From NCBI RefSeq assembly GCF_030020805.1, contig NZ_CP125098.1:1220001-1284000 (forward strand): DNA of 64,000 bases. Direction: 5' to 3'. The notes under the pieces were generated by a model. It ran no database searches, had not been told where the DNA came from, and saw only the letters and a program-made list of their open reading frames with translations. A program made the translations under genes and the position numbers. Below, piece after piece: positions 53,693 to 62,464 of the stretch. This stretch comes from Paenibacillus sp. RC67. Lineage in GTDB: Bacteria; Bacillota; Bacilli; Paenibacillales; NBRC-103111. How positions within the stretch are numbered: the stretch's first letter is position 1; each line of letters starts with the position of its first letter.

Positions 53693-53863
53693 GTTTCTCT
53701 ACAGATTAGCCTACTTTGTGGGGTCATTTTGCTAGTTAGCTATGGCTACGACTTTATAGGCCCGAATGGAGTCTAACATTCCTACCGGAGGTATTGGATT
53801 ATTATGGTAAAATAGTAGACATCGAGGAGGCTGGAGTTTTTGCATTAGGAAGGGGAGAACGGG

Positions 53864-54106
53864 ATGAATAAATTTTTTCAAGGTATTGGTGTCCTATTTA
53901 CTATCATTGCCGGTATATTGTACACAGTAGAACGTTTGGGCTACTGGATTGCCATTGGATTATCATCCGGAGGCTACGCTGTCCATTCAGGTAACGGATC
54001 CTTCAGCTCTCCTCAAGTAGATTTTACGGATAACCCTTTTGTTGTTATTTTCTTAATACTGGGTATTGTCATGTTTTTATATGGTATAAAACGGAAATTA
54101 CCCTAA
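53864..54106 (+). CDS. Small two-TM membrane protein, 80 aa
   Basis: An 80-aa protein with hydrophobic segments at about residues 6-30 and 57-77 and a short extracellular loop rich in Ser and Gly. The ribosome site AGGGGAGAACGGG precedes the ATG. Resembles small uncharacterised Bacillales membrane proteins; no family recognised. It lies 87 bp before the solute-binding protein gene and may be co-transcribed. Confidence 0.55.
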   Translation: MNKFFQGIGVLFTIIAGILYTVERLGYWIAIGLSSGGYAVHSGNGSFSSPQVDFTDNPFVVIFLILGIVMFLYGIKRKLP

Positions 54107-54193
54107 ACGGACTAAACAGTTGGACACGATATGTCAGGGTACTCCCTTTATACTGAGGGTGTAAGTCAAACCAATCAAGGAGGGAATATCCCA

Positions 54194-55387
54194 ATGCAAA
54201 TTCGTATCGCAACACACGACGAGCATCGAATGGCCGTCATTCAAGAAGCGGTGAAGCAATTTCGCAAGGAGCATCCGGATGTCAGCGTTATTCTAGAGAT
54301 GCTTCCGGATAAGACGTGGATGAGGGAGAAGCTGATGGAGATGCTCCAGAGCGGCAACGGTCCTGATATTGTGGAATGGGAAGACGCAAACATAGCGCAA
54401 TGTCTTGAGGGAGGCTTGTTGTCCGATTTGTCCGAATTCATTGTACGTGATCAAGTCGATCTTGACGATTATTATCCGTGCATCCGTAACGCAATAACAG
54501 ACCAGGGCAGGGTAGGGGCGCTGCCGGTGATGACGGAAACGATCGGTGTCTTTTACAATAAGGAGCATTTTGACGAAGCGGGGCTGCCTTATCCGCAGGA
54601 GGGATGGACGTGGGATGAATTTACAGCTACCGCGACGCAGCTGACACGGACCGACGAGCAAGGAAATATTGTACGCCATGGCGTGTTCACAAGCTTTGGC
54701 CATATGCTCTGCATCGAGCCGGTTGTCTGGAACAACGGAGGGGCATTTCTGTCTGAGGATGGAAGGACGTTAGACGGTTATTTAAACCAACCGGCCACGA
54801 TAGAAGCCTTCGAACAGTACTTGAGCCTGATTGATAAAGGAATTTCTCCAAGAATAGGCGTGGGGCAGCAATCCTGGATAGATTGCTTCATTCACGGCAA
54901 AATGTCCATGTATATGGATGCGAATTGGGCAATCAAACCGATGTCGCAAGCACAAAAGGACAAATTCGGGGTTGTCGGCTTTCCGTCGAACAAGATTCAG
55001 CCGAAAGCCAACCTTTTTCAAGTCTATGGCTATGGAATTTCACCACAATGTGCCCATAAGGAGCTGGCATGGTCGTTTTTGCGTAAGCTTGCTTTACCGG
55101 GTACCGGAGTCGATAAGCTATGGGCGGTTATTAATCTTGCCGTATCCAAAACGACAGCGATCCAAAGCGGGCAGGCGGCAGATCCATTATATATCCCATT
55201 TCTGGAGGAACTGAAATATGGCCGAAAGAGCGCCTATCAATGGCTGAATATGATTCCGACTTTCCATCACAGAAAAACATTTGATACGATGCGCCATGCA
55301 TCCGATGTGAAGCGGGTACTGCAAGAAACAGTCGATAGAACACCGGTCTTACAGCCCCTTGACCCTCACTCGCTTCTTGGCTGGTAG
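54194..55387 (+). CDS. ABC-type solute-binding protein without signal peptide
   Basis: A 397-aa protein of the extracellular sugar-binding family (type 1), with the typical start of a lobe DEHRMAVIQEAVKQFRKEHPDV, the hinge region and EELKYGRKSAYQWLNM. The preferred start ATG 54194 follows AAGGAGGGAATATCCCA and yields MQIRIATHDEHRM with no signal peptide and no lipobox. An upstream in-frame ATG at 54131 also adds only a hydrophilic stretch. So the protein should stay in the cytoplasm, which is unusual. No permease or ATPase gene follows it. The next gene is a WYL-domain regulator 38 bp downstream, so a cytoplasmic ligand-sensing role, or decay of an old transporter, are both possible. Confidence 0.8.
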   Translation: MQIRIATHDEHRMAVIQEAVKQFRKEHPDVSVILEMLPDKTWMREKLMEMLQSGNGPDIVEWEDANIAQCLEGGLLSDLSEFIVRDQVDLDDYYPCIRNAITDQGRVGALPVMTETIGVFYNKEHFDEAGLPYPQEGWTWDEFTATATQLTRTDEQGNIVRHGVFTSFGHMLCIEPVVWNNGGAFLSEDGRTLDGYLNQPATIEAFEQYLSLIDKGISPRIGVGQQSWIDCFIHGKMSMYMDANWAIKPMSQAQKDKFGVVGFPSNKIQPKANLFQVYGYGISPQCAHKELAWSFLRKLALPGTGVDKLWAVINLAVSKTTAIQSGQAADPLYIPFLEELKYGRKSAYQWLNMIPTFHHRKTFDTMRHASDVKRVLQETVDRTPVLQPLDPHSLLGW

Positions 55388-55425
55388 CTGGATAACATGA
55401 CGCAAATGGAGTTGATAACGGTACC

Positions 55426-56055
55426 ATGAGCAACATGCATCGGATCCTATGGTTCGACGAACGAATCCGCGCCAAGCGTTACCCGAATGCCAAGGATTTG
55501 GCGGAGCAGTTTGAAATATCCGTTCGCCAAGCGGGACGCGACATTGAGTACATGCAAAGCTCGCTCCGCGCACCGATATCATATAATGCCAAGCATCGCG
55601 GCTACGAATATGAGGATGCGGCTTATATTTTGCCTTCGGTATTTTTAACGGAGACGGATGTCCGAATTCTTAGCTTTTTAATCTACAAGTATGAGGAAGC
55701 AGCACAGTCTATGGGGTATATCGAAGGATTGGACCGGGTCGTGCAGACGCTTAAACGATTCGTTCCCTATCAGCCCGAAGAAAGTGACATTCCAATATTT
55801 TATGTGGATACGCAACAAGCGAATATGAAGCATAGTATCGATCAGGCGATCAAGCAGAATCAGAAGCTTCAGATTACGTATCAGGAGGGGGAAGAGGAGT
55901 ACACGGTTCTCATTCACCCATATCGAATATTCACTCAGTCGTCTCAACTGTACGTCATTGCATTTTGCGAGCAATCGGGCGAGGTGGAATATTATGCTCT
56001 TGAACAAATGACAAATATTGCTTTAACAGGAGCAGCATATAGCATGATGAAATAG
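55426..56055 (+). CDS. WYL-domain transcriptional regulator
   Basis: A 209-aa protein with an N-terminal winged helix (about residues 1-60, including AEQFEISVRQAGRDIEYMQ) and a C-terminal WYL-like domain (about 105-209, with KLQITYQEGEEEYTVLIHPYRI and YVIAF). WYL proteins sense nucleic acid or small ligands and are often DeoR/YafY-like repressors. It lies 38 bp after the signal-less solute-binding protein gene. The start has only a weak ribosome site. What it regulates is not evident. Confidence 0.8.
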   Translation: MSNMHRILWFDERIRAKRYPNAKDLAEQFEISVRQAGRDIEYMQSSLRAPISYNAKHRGYEYEDAAYILPSVFLTETDVRILSFLIYKYEEAAQSMGYIEGLDRVVQTLKRFVPYQPEESDIPIFYVDTQQANMKHSIDQAIKQNQKLQITYQEGEEEYTVLIHPYRIFTQSSQLYVIAFCEQSGEVEYYALEQMTNIALTGAAYSMMK

Positions 56056-56114
56056 TGGCGTTCCCCTTATGGACATGACAGATCGTTGTCCTGAAGGGGG
56101 ACGCCTATTTTTTT
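56056..56114 (+). terminator. Rho-independent terminator
   Basis: GGCGTTCCCCTT pairs with AAGGGGGACGCC, with TGGACA/TGTCC extending the stem inside, followed by TATTTTTTT. Confidence 0.8.
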
Positions 56115-56220
56115 GATGAGATTGATTCTCTGTGAGCGGCTTTGCCACATATAGTCGCTCATGATAGTTCCGTCCATCAGTATGCGGATCTGAGAGATCA
56201 GTTTCCCAGCGAGGGGCTGT
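56115..56220 (-). pseudogene. C-terminal remnant of a TetR-family regulator
   Basis: On the minus strand this stretch reads GKLISQIRILMDGTIMSDYM before running into degenerate sequence. The intact TetR-family protein at 62465 has ASQIRILSDGAIMSAYI in the same position, so the stretch is a decayed C-terminal fragment of a related gene. No start and no N-terminal helix-turn-helix is present. Confidence 0.6.
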
Positions 56221-56255
56221 TGACAATTATGCAGAACTGCAAGCTGTTTATCGAA

Positions 56256-56285
56256 ATGTAAATTTTATTACATATAAATTATAAT
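56256..56285 (+). promoter_or_regulatory. Palindrome and -10 box before the AfuA-like gene
   Basis: ATGTAA (56256-56261) and TTACAT (56268-56273) form an 18-bp inverted repeat with an AT-rich centre. TATAAT lies at 56280-56285, and a poor -35 overlaps the palindrome. TGTAA-N-TTACA is similar to known RpiR-family operators, and an RpiR-family gene lies in the same cluster. Confidence 0.55.
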
Positions 56286-56379
56286 GTAAAAAAATTAACA
56301 ATAAAGAAACATTGGCTTTACATTCCGATAATAAATGATCCCTATACTGACAATATCCAAGAAAACGGAGGTCATACTC

Positions 56380-57567
56380 ATGATGAAGTCGTTCAAAGGA
56401 AAGACCAGCAGTGCCTTAATGGTTTCGAGCTTGTTGTTGATGTCCTTAGGTTTATCTGCTTGTGGCGGGGCATCCGCTCCAGCTGTCAGCGGTACAGCAG
56501 CTGTTAAGCCAACAGCCACCGCACCTGTAGAGAAGCCCGAAGACTTGTATGAGAAGGCGAAAAAGGAAGGGAAGGTTGTTGTTTATTCCACTTCCGGCCG
56601 CGCGAATGATGTGAAGAAATCGTTTGAAGCCAAATACCCTGGCATTACGGTAGAAGTGTTCAAAATCAAATCGAACGACATGCTGGACAAGCTGACCAGG
56701 GAGCAGGATGCAGGCTTGTATAATGCCGATGTGATCATTACGAAGGAAGTCAGCGGCGCGGTGGAGGAAGAGATGGTGAAGCCGGGCCGGATCTATAAAT
56801 ATTTGCCGGATGATATCGCTCAGCATGTCGAAGAGCCTTTCCGAACGCAATCCCCGGGCTACGCTAATTATGTAGAGATGCGCAGTCTCTATTACAACAC
56901 GGAAGCTTATGCGAAGCCTCCAATCACGAACTGGTGGGACTTAACGACGCCGGAGTGGAAAGGAAAGGTGTATACAGCGGATCCGCTCAGCTCCCCGGCC
57001 TTTATGGATTTGTTTACAGCAATGGCCATCAATAGTGATGATATGAAAAAAGCATACAAGGATAAGTTTGGTAAGGAGATTGAACTTACCGGCACAGAAA
57101 ATGCAGGCTATGAATTCATTAAACGGTTGATGGGCAATGGGCTTATTGTTCTCAAGGGCAGCGGTGATGTGCTCGAGGCAATTGGTAAAGCAGGAACGAA
57201 GAGTCCTGCAGTTGGTATTGCGGTTTCGGGCGATATGAGCACAGTGGAAGAGGAGGGCTTGAAGGTAGCGCCTATGTTTGACGTACTTCCTAAAGCTTCC
57301 GTACCAGATGCAGGCTACTTATATATGGTGAACAAAGCCCCGCATGAAAATGCCGGCAAGCTGCTGATGCGCTGGATGATGGGCGAGGCTGACGGCAAAG
57401 GGGAAGGGCTCGTGCCGTTTAATCAGCTTGGAGCATGGGTTCCGCGGACAGATGTAAAAACGGTTAACGCGTTTCCTTTTGAAAAATTGAACATGTGGGC
57501 ATACGATTCGCAAGCCTTTTATAAAAACTCGACAAAGGTCCGTGATTTTTGGATCAAACTGAAATAA
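56380..57567 (+). CDS. Solute-binding lipoprotein of an AfuA/FbpA-like ABC transporter
   Basis: A 395-aa lipoprotein. The signal reads MMKSFKGKTSSALMVSSLLL and ends in the lipobox LSACGG, and a Pro/Thr/Ala-rich linker follows. The mature part starts KKEGKVVVYSTSGRANDVKKSF, typical of iron(III)- or AfuA-type substrate-binding proteins. AfuA of Actinobacillus turned out to bind sugar phosphates rather than iron. ATG 56380 follows ACGGAGGTCATACTC. It is the first gene of a four-gene transporter region (SBP, permease, ATPase) with an RpiR regulator and a PHP phosphatase-like gene, so a phosphorylated sugar is a likely substrate. Confidence 0.85.
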   Translation: MMKSFKGKTSSALMVSSLLLMSLGLSACGGASAPAVSGTAAVKPTATAPVEKPEDLYEKAKKEGKVVVYSTSGRANDVKKSFEAKYPGITVEVFKIKSNDMLDKLTREQDAGLYNADVIITKEVSGAVEEEMVKPGRIYKYLPDDIAQHVEEPFRTQSPGYANYVEMRSLYYNTEAYAKPPITNWWDLTTPEWKGKVYTADPLSSPAFMDLFTAMAINSDDMKKAYKDKFGKEIELTGTENAGYEFIKRLMGNGLIVLKGSGDVLEAIGKAGTKSPAVGIAVSGDMSTVEEEGLKVAPMFDVLPKASVPDAGYLYMVNKAPHENAGKLLMRWMMGEADGKGEGLVPFNQLGAWVPRTDVKTVNAFPFEKLNMWAYDSQAFYKNSTKVRDFWIKLK

Positions 57568-57609
57568 ACCGGCTTACATTATTGCTTTAACGGAGAGGGG
57601 ATTGCTTCA

Positions 57610-59469
57610 GTGTCTTACAGCAAGCATACGGTATCGGAACCAAGAGAAGGGGCGGGAGCCCGGATGATGTTGACTCGCGTTAGAAACAAAGGGAAAGGCA
57701 TGCTGGTCAATCCAGTCTTCTGGATCGGTCTCCTGGCCCTCCTCTTCCTTGCTTATACCATTGTGCTTCCGATGGTTGAGATCATCAAAACCACGCTGCT
57801 GTGGGCACCGCAGGATGTTAGGGTATCACCGGATGCGAAGCCGGGGAGCTTCACCTGGTTCCACTGGATCCGGGTGCTCTCTAGTGAAATGAGCTCGTCA
57901 ATGTTCTATAAGCCGATGCTGAACTCCTTATGTGTCGGTATTACGGTATCAGGCTTGTCCATGCTGCTCGGCACGGGACTAGCCTGGCTGGTTACGCGCA
58001 GCGACATTCCGCTGAAGAAAACGATCGCATTTCTGGCGATCATTCCTTATATGCTGCCTTCCTGGATTTTTTCCTTGGCATGGTTAACCGTGTTCAAAAA
58101 TAAAAAAATCGGCGGCAGCGACGGCCTGCTTCAATCGTTGTTCCATATCAATCCGCCGGATTGGCTGTCTTACGGATTTGTTCCTGTAGTTGCCTCGCTT
58201 ACGGTGCATGACAGCGTCTATTTTTATCTGCTGGTTGGTGTAGCGCTCAGCACGATGAACAGTCAGTTGGAGGAGTCCGCAGGGATTCTCGGGGCTAACC
58301 GTATGACGATTATCCGGCGGATTACGCTGCCGCTCGTATTGCCTGCCATTTTGTCGGCTTTTATCCTGACTTTTACGAAGGCGATGGGCTCTTTCGGCCC
58401 GCCGGCACTGCTCGGTCTGCCAGTGAACTATTATACGATTTCAACCATGCTGTACAGCAGTATGCGCAACCGGATGATTACGGAAGCGTACGTGCTCGGC
58501 CTGATCCTTATCGTCATCTCCATGGTTACTATCTACTTTAACCAAAAAATGATTGGACGCCGCAAAAGCTTCGTAACGGTAGGCGGCAAGGATGGCAAAA
58601 AGTCGCTCGCCCAGCTCGGGAAGTGGAGACTGCCCGCCGCAGGCTTGACAATGCTGTTTATGGCCGTCATTGCTATTTTCCCGCTTATTTTGCTGGTGTG
58701 GCAAACCTTTATGCTGAAGGACGGCGACTACAGCCTCAGCAATTTGACGCTTCATTATTGGAACGGCGATTCCAACCCAAAAATCGCTTCCGGTGAAGTG
58801 GGTATTTTCAAAAATGAGGGCATTTGGCTGGCCTTGAAAAATTCAGTCACTATCGCCTTGGCTGCTTCTATTATGGCGGCTGTGTTTGGTTTGCTGCTCG
58901 GGTATCTCATTTCCCGCGGCAGAAAGAAGCAGAGGCTGCTATCTGGATTCATTGAGCAGGTCGCTTTTTTCCCTTATTTGATTCCGGGAATATCGCTATC
59001 CGCCATATTCATCTCCATGTTCGCGAAGCCGACCCTCCTGCTCCCTGCGTTATACGGGACGCTCAGCCTGCTTATTCTGATTACGCTGGTCAAGGAACTG
59101 CCTTTCGCTACCCGGGCGGGCAGCAGCGCGATGATGCAGATCGGGGGAGAGCTGGAGGAGGCTGCGATGATCCAAGGGGCAGGTTGGTTTCGGCGGTTCA
59201 TGAGAATTTTGCTTCCTCTCACCCGCAAGAGCTTGATCAGCAGCTTTTTGCTTGTCTTTGTCGGGGCGATGAAGGAGATGGATCTGATCATCCTGCTCAT
59301 TACTCCTAAGACGGGAACGCTGACCACACTGACATTTTGGTATGCGGAGAAGGGATATTTCCAGTTCACGGATGCGTTGATTCTTATCATTATTGTAATC
59401 ATTATGGTCGTGTACTTTCTCGCAACGAAGCTCGGGAAGGCCGATTTGACGAGAGGGATAGGTGGCTGA
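57610..59469 (+). CDS. ABC transporter permease, fused double-domain (AfuB/FbpB-like)
   Basis: A 619-aa membrane protein starting at GTG behind GGAGAGGGGATTGCTTCA. It holds two BPD_transp_1 units in one chain, each with the EAA-like loop: EESAGILGANRMTIIRRITLPL in the first half and EEAAMIQGAGWFRRFMRILLPL in the second. About twelve membrane segments are visible. Fused double permeases are typical of ferric/AfuB-type systems. It lies 42 bp after the solute-binding gene and overlaps the ATPase gene by 8 nt. Confidence 0.9.
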   Translation: MSYSKHTVSEPREGAGARMMLTRVRNKGKGMLVNPVFWIGLLALLFLAYTIVLPMVEIIKTTLLWAPQDVRVSPDAKPGSFTWFHWIRVLSSEMSSSMFYKPMLNSLCVGITVSGLSMLLGTGLAWLVTRSDIPLKKTIAFLAIIPYMLPSWIFSLAWLTVFKNKKIGGSDGLLQSLFHINPPDWLSYGFVPVVASLTVHDSVYFYLLVGVALSTMNSQLEESAGILGANRMTIIRRITLPLVLPAILSAFILTFTKAMGSFGPPALLGLPVNYYTISTMLYSSMRNRMITEAYVLGLILIVISMVTIYFNQKMIGRRKSFVTVGGKDGKKSLAQLGKWRLPAAGLTMLFMAVIAIFPLILLVWQTFMLKDGDYSLSNLTLHYWNGDSNPKIASGEVGIFKNEGIWLALKNSVTIALAASIMAAVFGLLLGYLISRGRKKQRLLSGFIEQVAFFPYLIPGISLSAIFISMFAKPTLLLPALYGTLSLLILITLVKELPFATRAGSSAMMQIGGELEEAAMIQGAGWFRRFMRILLPLTRKSLISSFLLVFVGAMKEMDLIILLITPKTGTLTTLTFWYAEKGYFQFTDALILIIIVIIMVVYFLATKLGKADLTRGIGG

Positions 59470-60682
59470 CATGGGACTCATTGAGCTTAAGCAAGTAAGC
59501 AAAACGTTCGACGGCAATCTGGTACTCAAAAGCTTGGATCTTCAGGTAGAGGAAGGTGATTTCATGACCTTCCTTGGCCCTTCCGGCTGCGGGAAGACCA
59601 CAACACTGCGGATGATAGCAGGACTAGAACATCCCGAAAACGGTCTGATCTATATCGACGGGAAGCAGGTAGATGACGGCGCTGTAGGCTATCATAAAGC
59701 TTCATCTGACCGGGGGCTCAGCCTAGTCTTTCAAAGCTATGCGCTCTGGCCTCATATGAGCGTATTCGATAATGTGGCGTTCGGTCTGACGTTGACGAAG
59801 CAGTCCAAAGCGGTCATCCGCTCGAAGGTTGAGGGGGCGCTGGAGAAGATGCGTATCCTTAATCTCGCCGACCGCTATCCTTCCGAGCTGTCGGGGGGCC
59901 AGCAGCAGAGGGTTGCAATTGCCCGGGCCATTGTGACCGAGCCGCGCATCCTACTGCTGGATGAGCCGTTGTCTAATCTCGACGCTAAGCTGAGAATGGA
60001 GATGCGCTCCGAGCTGAAGCGGCTTCACCGCGAGCTAAAAACAACGATTATCTACGTCACGCATGACCAGGTCGAGGCGCTGACGTTATCAACGAAGATT
60101 GCCGTGTTTTTCCAGGGGGAGCTTGTGCAGGTGGATACACCGAAGGAGCTGTATCGCAATCCTGCGACCCTTCAGGTGGCCGACTTTATTGGCAATCCAA
60201 GCATCAACTTCGTGAAGGCTGTCCCTGTCGGTTCGCTGAAGGACGGGAAGCTGATGACGAGCTCAGGCTTGGGTCGCTTAGAGGTATCCTGCGAGTCGTT
60301 GGCCTCAGGAAAGGAACTGATGCTTGCGTTACGACCGGAGGATATCACGGTAGGGCCTGCTCCTCAGGCGAACGGGATTCGCTGTTCTGTCACTTCTGTA
60401 TTTCCGGCTGGATCAGAAACCTTGCTGCAGCTCCAGACGGGAGATGTGCAGCTGATGGCGAAGCTGCTCGGCCAAGCGGAGCTGGATTTGAACAGCGAGG
60501 TGTGGATTACGATTCCTCTGGAGAAGGTCAATGTATACGATGCGGGAAGCGGAAGTCTACTATCCAGATACAGCAGCCCATCCGCAGAGGAACAGCAGAA
60601 ATCGTCTATGCTGAATTCATCCGAAGGGACTGCCGAGAAAGCGGAAGCGGATTGGAAGGAACCGGCTTATTTAGGGAGATAG
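59462..60682 (+). CDS. ABC transporter ATP-binding protein (AfuC/FbpC-like)
   Basis: A 406-aa ATPase with Walker A GPSGCGKTT, the Q-loop in LVFQSYALWPHM, signature LSGGQQQRVAIARAI, Walker B ILLLDEPLSNLDAKL and H-loop TTIIYVTHDQVEALTL, then a TOBE-like C-terminal part (about residues 280-370) and a hydrophilic tail of about 40 aa. It powers import through the double permease. A GTG start at 59462 and an ATG at 59471 are both possible. It overlaps the convergent RpiR-type gene by 16 nt at the 3' end, which makes the two transcripts antisense to each other there. Confidence 0.9.
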   Translation: MADMGLIELKQVSKTFDGNLVLKSLDLQVEEGDFMTFLGPSGCGKTTTLRMIAGLEHPENGLIYIDGKQVDDGAVGYHKASSDRGLSLVFQSYALWPHMSVFDNVAFGLTLTKQSKAVIRSKVEGALEKMRILNLADRYPSELSGGQQQRVAIARAIVTEPRILLLDEPLSNLDAKLRMEMRSELKRLHRELKTTIIYVTHDQVEALTLSTKIAVFFQGELVQVDTPKELYRNPATLQVADFIGNPSINFVKAVPVGSLKDGKLMTSSGLGRLEVSCESLASGKELMLALRPEDITVGPAPQANGIRCSVTSVFPAGSETLLQLQTGDVQLMAKLLGQAELDLNSEVWITIPLEKVNVYDAGSGSLLSRYSSPSAEEQQKSSMLNSSEGTAEKAEADWKEPAYLGR

Positions 60683-61503
60683 GCGGAGTATTGCTTGCGT
60701 AGAGCGTTGAACTGCTCGAGATTTTTCAATGTGGCTTCTTTATTGTTCATTCCTACAGCTACAATGAGGCTCTCTACCAGGGCGGTAGGGGCGACCATGG
60801 AATGGAATTCCCACATCTGACCGCGGAATGCATACAAGCTCAGGTCCGCATTGGCAAGCATGTCCGAGACGAGTACATCGGTGATCAGAATCGAAGTACA
60901 GCCGATACTCTTGGCGCGTTCGAGCAGCACTTTGATTTCTTGATTCATATTAACGAAGCCAAAAATAATGACGACATCGCCTTGCTGAAGCAGCGGCAAA
61001 TATTCGTACAGCTCGCGTCCGCTCTTAGGCAGCGATTGTATGGCATAGCCAAAACGCATAAGCCGGAACCGAAGCAGGCTGCCGAGGCCTTCCGACGGGC
61101 CAGGAGCGTATACGTACAAATGCCGGGCAGCATTGATGGCTTCGACAGCGAGCTGGAAGTGTTCTCGTGACAGCTCCGCGGCAGTTTCGTTCAAATATTG
61201 AACACCGAGCTCCATCATATTGCCGGGCAAGTCGTCCGCTTCTACTTTGTTCAACATGTTGCGCATTTTATTGGCAGGGGAAACATCTCGTTCTTCCATT
61301 AAGGCGAGCTTGAAATCCTTAAGGTTTTTGTAACCGACCGCTTTCCAGAAGCGGGAGACGGATGCAATACTGATTTGCAGCTCCGTGGCGATGTCCTGCT
61401 CGGTTAGCAGCGGCATTCTGGCGCTATTCTTCTCTATAAAATCGGCTATTTTTTTCTGGTTGGAGGATAGTTCGGCTAGATTCCACTCGAATTTCTTTTC
61501 CAT
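60667..61503 (-). CDS. MurR/RpiR-family transcriptional regulator
   Basis: A 278-aa protein with an N-terminal RpiR helix-turn-helix (about residues 1-80, with EQDIATELQISIASVSRFWKAVG) and a SIS domain (about 120-250, beginning LSREHFQLAVEAINAARHLYV). SIS domains bind phosphosugars, and RpiR proteins regulate sugar-phosphate or N-acetylmuramic-acid metabolism. It converges with the ATPase gene and diverges from the PHP-domain gene. It is the natural regulator of the AfuABC-like transporter. Confidence 0.9.
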   Translation of the reverse strand: MEKKFEWNLAELSSNQKKIADFIEKNSARMPLLTEQDIATELQISIASVSRFWKAVGYKNLKDFKLALMEERDVSPANKMRNMLNKVEADDLPGNMMELGVQYLNETAAELSREHFQLAVEAINAARHLYVYAPGPSEGLGSLLRFRLMRFGYAIQSLPKSGRELYEYLPLLQQGDVVIIFGFVNMNQEIKVLLERAKSIGCTSILITDVLVSDMLANADLSLYAFRGQMWEFHSMVAPTALVESLIVAVGMNNKEATLKNLEQFNALRKQYSAYLPK

Positions 61504-61617
61504 GCTCGGGCAGGCTCCTTTATTATGCCTTTATCGACGATTTCCTTTAATACACTTATTGCCTATTATACTTGAAAGCTAGTTTAATTGTAATCTAACA
61601 ACCGGGGAGAGACTGTC

Positions 61618-62388
61618 ATGATTATTGATTTTCACACACATATGAAATTAACCAAAAAAGTAACCTTTTCGCTGGACTATTTCCGCAATTCCATTGAAGA
61701 AGCACGGGCTAACGGGCTGACGGCGATTACGCTGACGGAGCATTTTAATACGCTGCGTTTTACCGATATGTATGATGCCTTGGATAAGGAGTATACGTAT
61801 CAGGGAGATCATTACGATGTGGACGGCTTCAAGGTGTTCTCTGGAATGGAAATCGATGTAGCGGAGGGCGGGCATATCTTGTTTGTGGGTAATATGAGGG
61901 CCATTCGTGAAATTCGTGAGCAGCTGAACGGCCATGAGGTTGAAGGACAGTTCATTTCCTTGGAAAATCTGTTCCGTCTTGGAGAGTCCTATGAGCTGCT
62001 CAAAACTGGAGCACACCCATTCCGCGAATCCAATCCGCTCCACCATGTTTCTGCTGAGCTGCTGCAGCAATTTGACAGCTTCGATATGAACGGCAAGGAT
62101 TTGTACAAATACGGTGTCGATACGATGAGCGAGCAGGTTCTGAAATTCGGGGCACAGTTTGGAGTTCCGGTTGTAGGGGGGAGCGATACGCATCATCCGA
62201 TGCAGTTCGGGTGTGTGGTGAACCACTTGGATGCGGAATGCTCGACGGTCGCGGAGTTAAAACATTGCATTCAGCAGGGGAAATCTCGCATCGAAATCTC
62301 GCCTTGCCTGACAACCAAGGTAAAGGCTGCTAATATGATTAAAAAAATGCTCAAAGCCAACCTAGAGCCAGGCGCAGTCCTTAATTAA
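61618..62388 (+). CDS. PHP-domain phosphoesterase-like protein
   Basis: A 256-aa PHP-domain protein. The metal-binding residues are visible in IDFHTHMKL, LTEHFN, GMEIDVAEGGHILFVGN, GAHPFRES and GSDTHHP. PHP proteins include histidinol-phosphate phosphatases and other phosphomonoesterases and phosphodiesterases. Its position beside an AfuABC-like transporter and an RpiR regulator suggests it removes phosphate from an imported sugar phosphate or nucleotide. The ribosome site CCGGGGAGAGACTGTC precedes the ATG. Confidence 0.85.
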   Translation: MIIDFHTHMKLTKKVTFSLDYFRNSIEEARANGLTAITLTEHFNTLRFTDMYDALDKEYTYQGDHYDVDGFKVFSGMEIDVAEGGHILFVGNMRAIREIREQLNGHEVEGQFISLENLFRLGESYELLKTGAHPFRESNPLHHVSAELLQQFDSFDMNGKDLYKYGVDTMSEQVLKFGAQFGVPVVGGSDTHHPMQFGCVVNHLDAECSTVAELKHCIQQGKSRIEISPCLTTKVKAANMIKKMLKANLEPGAVLN

Positions 62389-62414
62389 TTGCTGCACTCT
62401 ATTTGGAGACGAGG

Positions 62415-62463
62415 AACATCGCCCCTTGCTAGTCTACAGACTGAAAGGGGCGATGTTTTTTTC
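62415..62463 (+). terminator. Terminator after the PHP gene
   Basis: AACATCGCCCCTT pairs with AAGGGGCGATGTT with an inner AGTCT/GACT extension, followed by a run of seven T. Confidence 0.85.
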
Positions 62464-62464
62464 T

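Noticed and set aside
53456-53700. Intact insertion sequence
   Set aside because: No transposase gene, terminal repeats or target duplication could be found.
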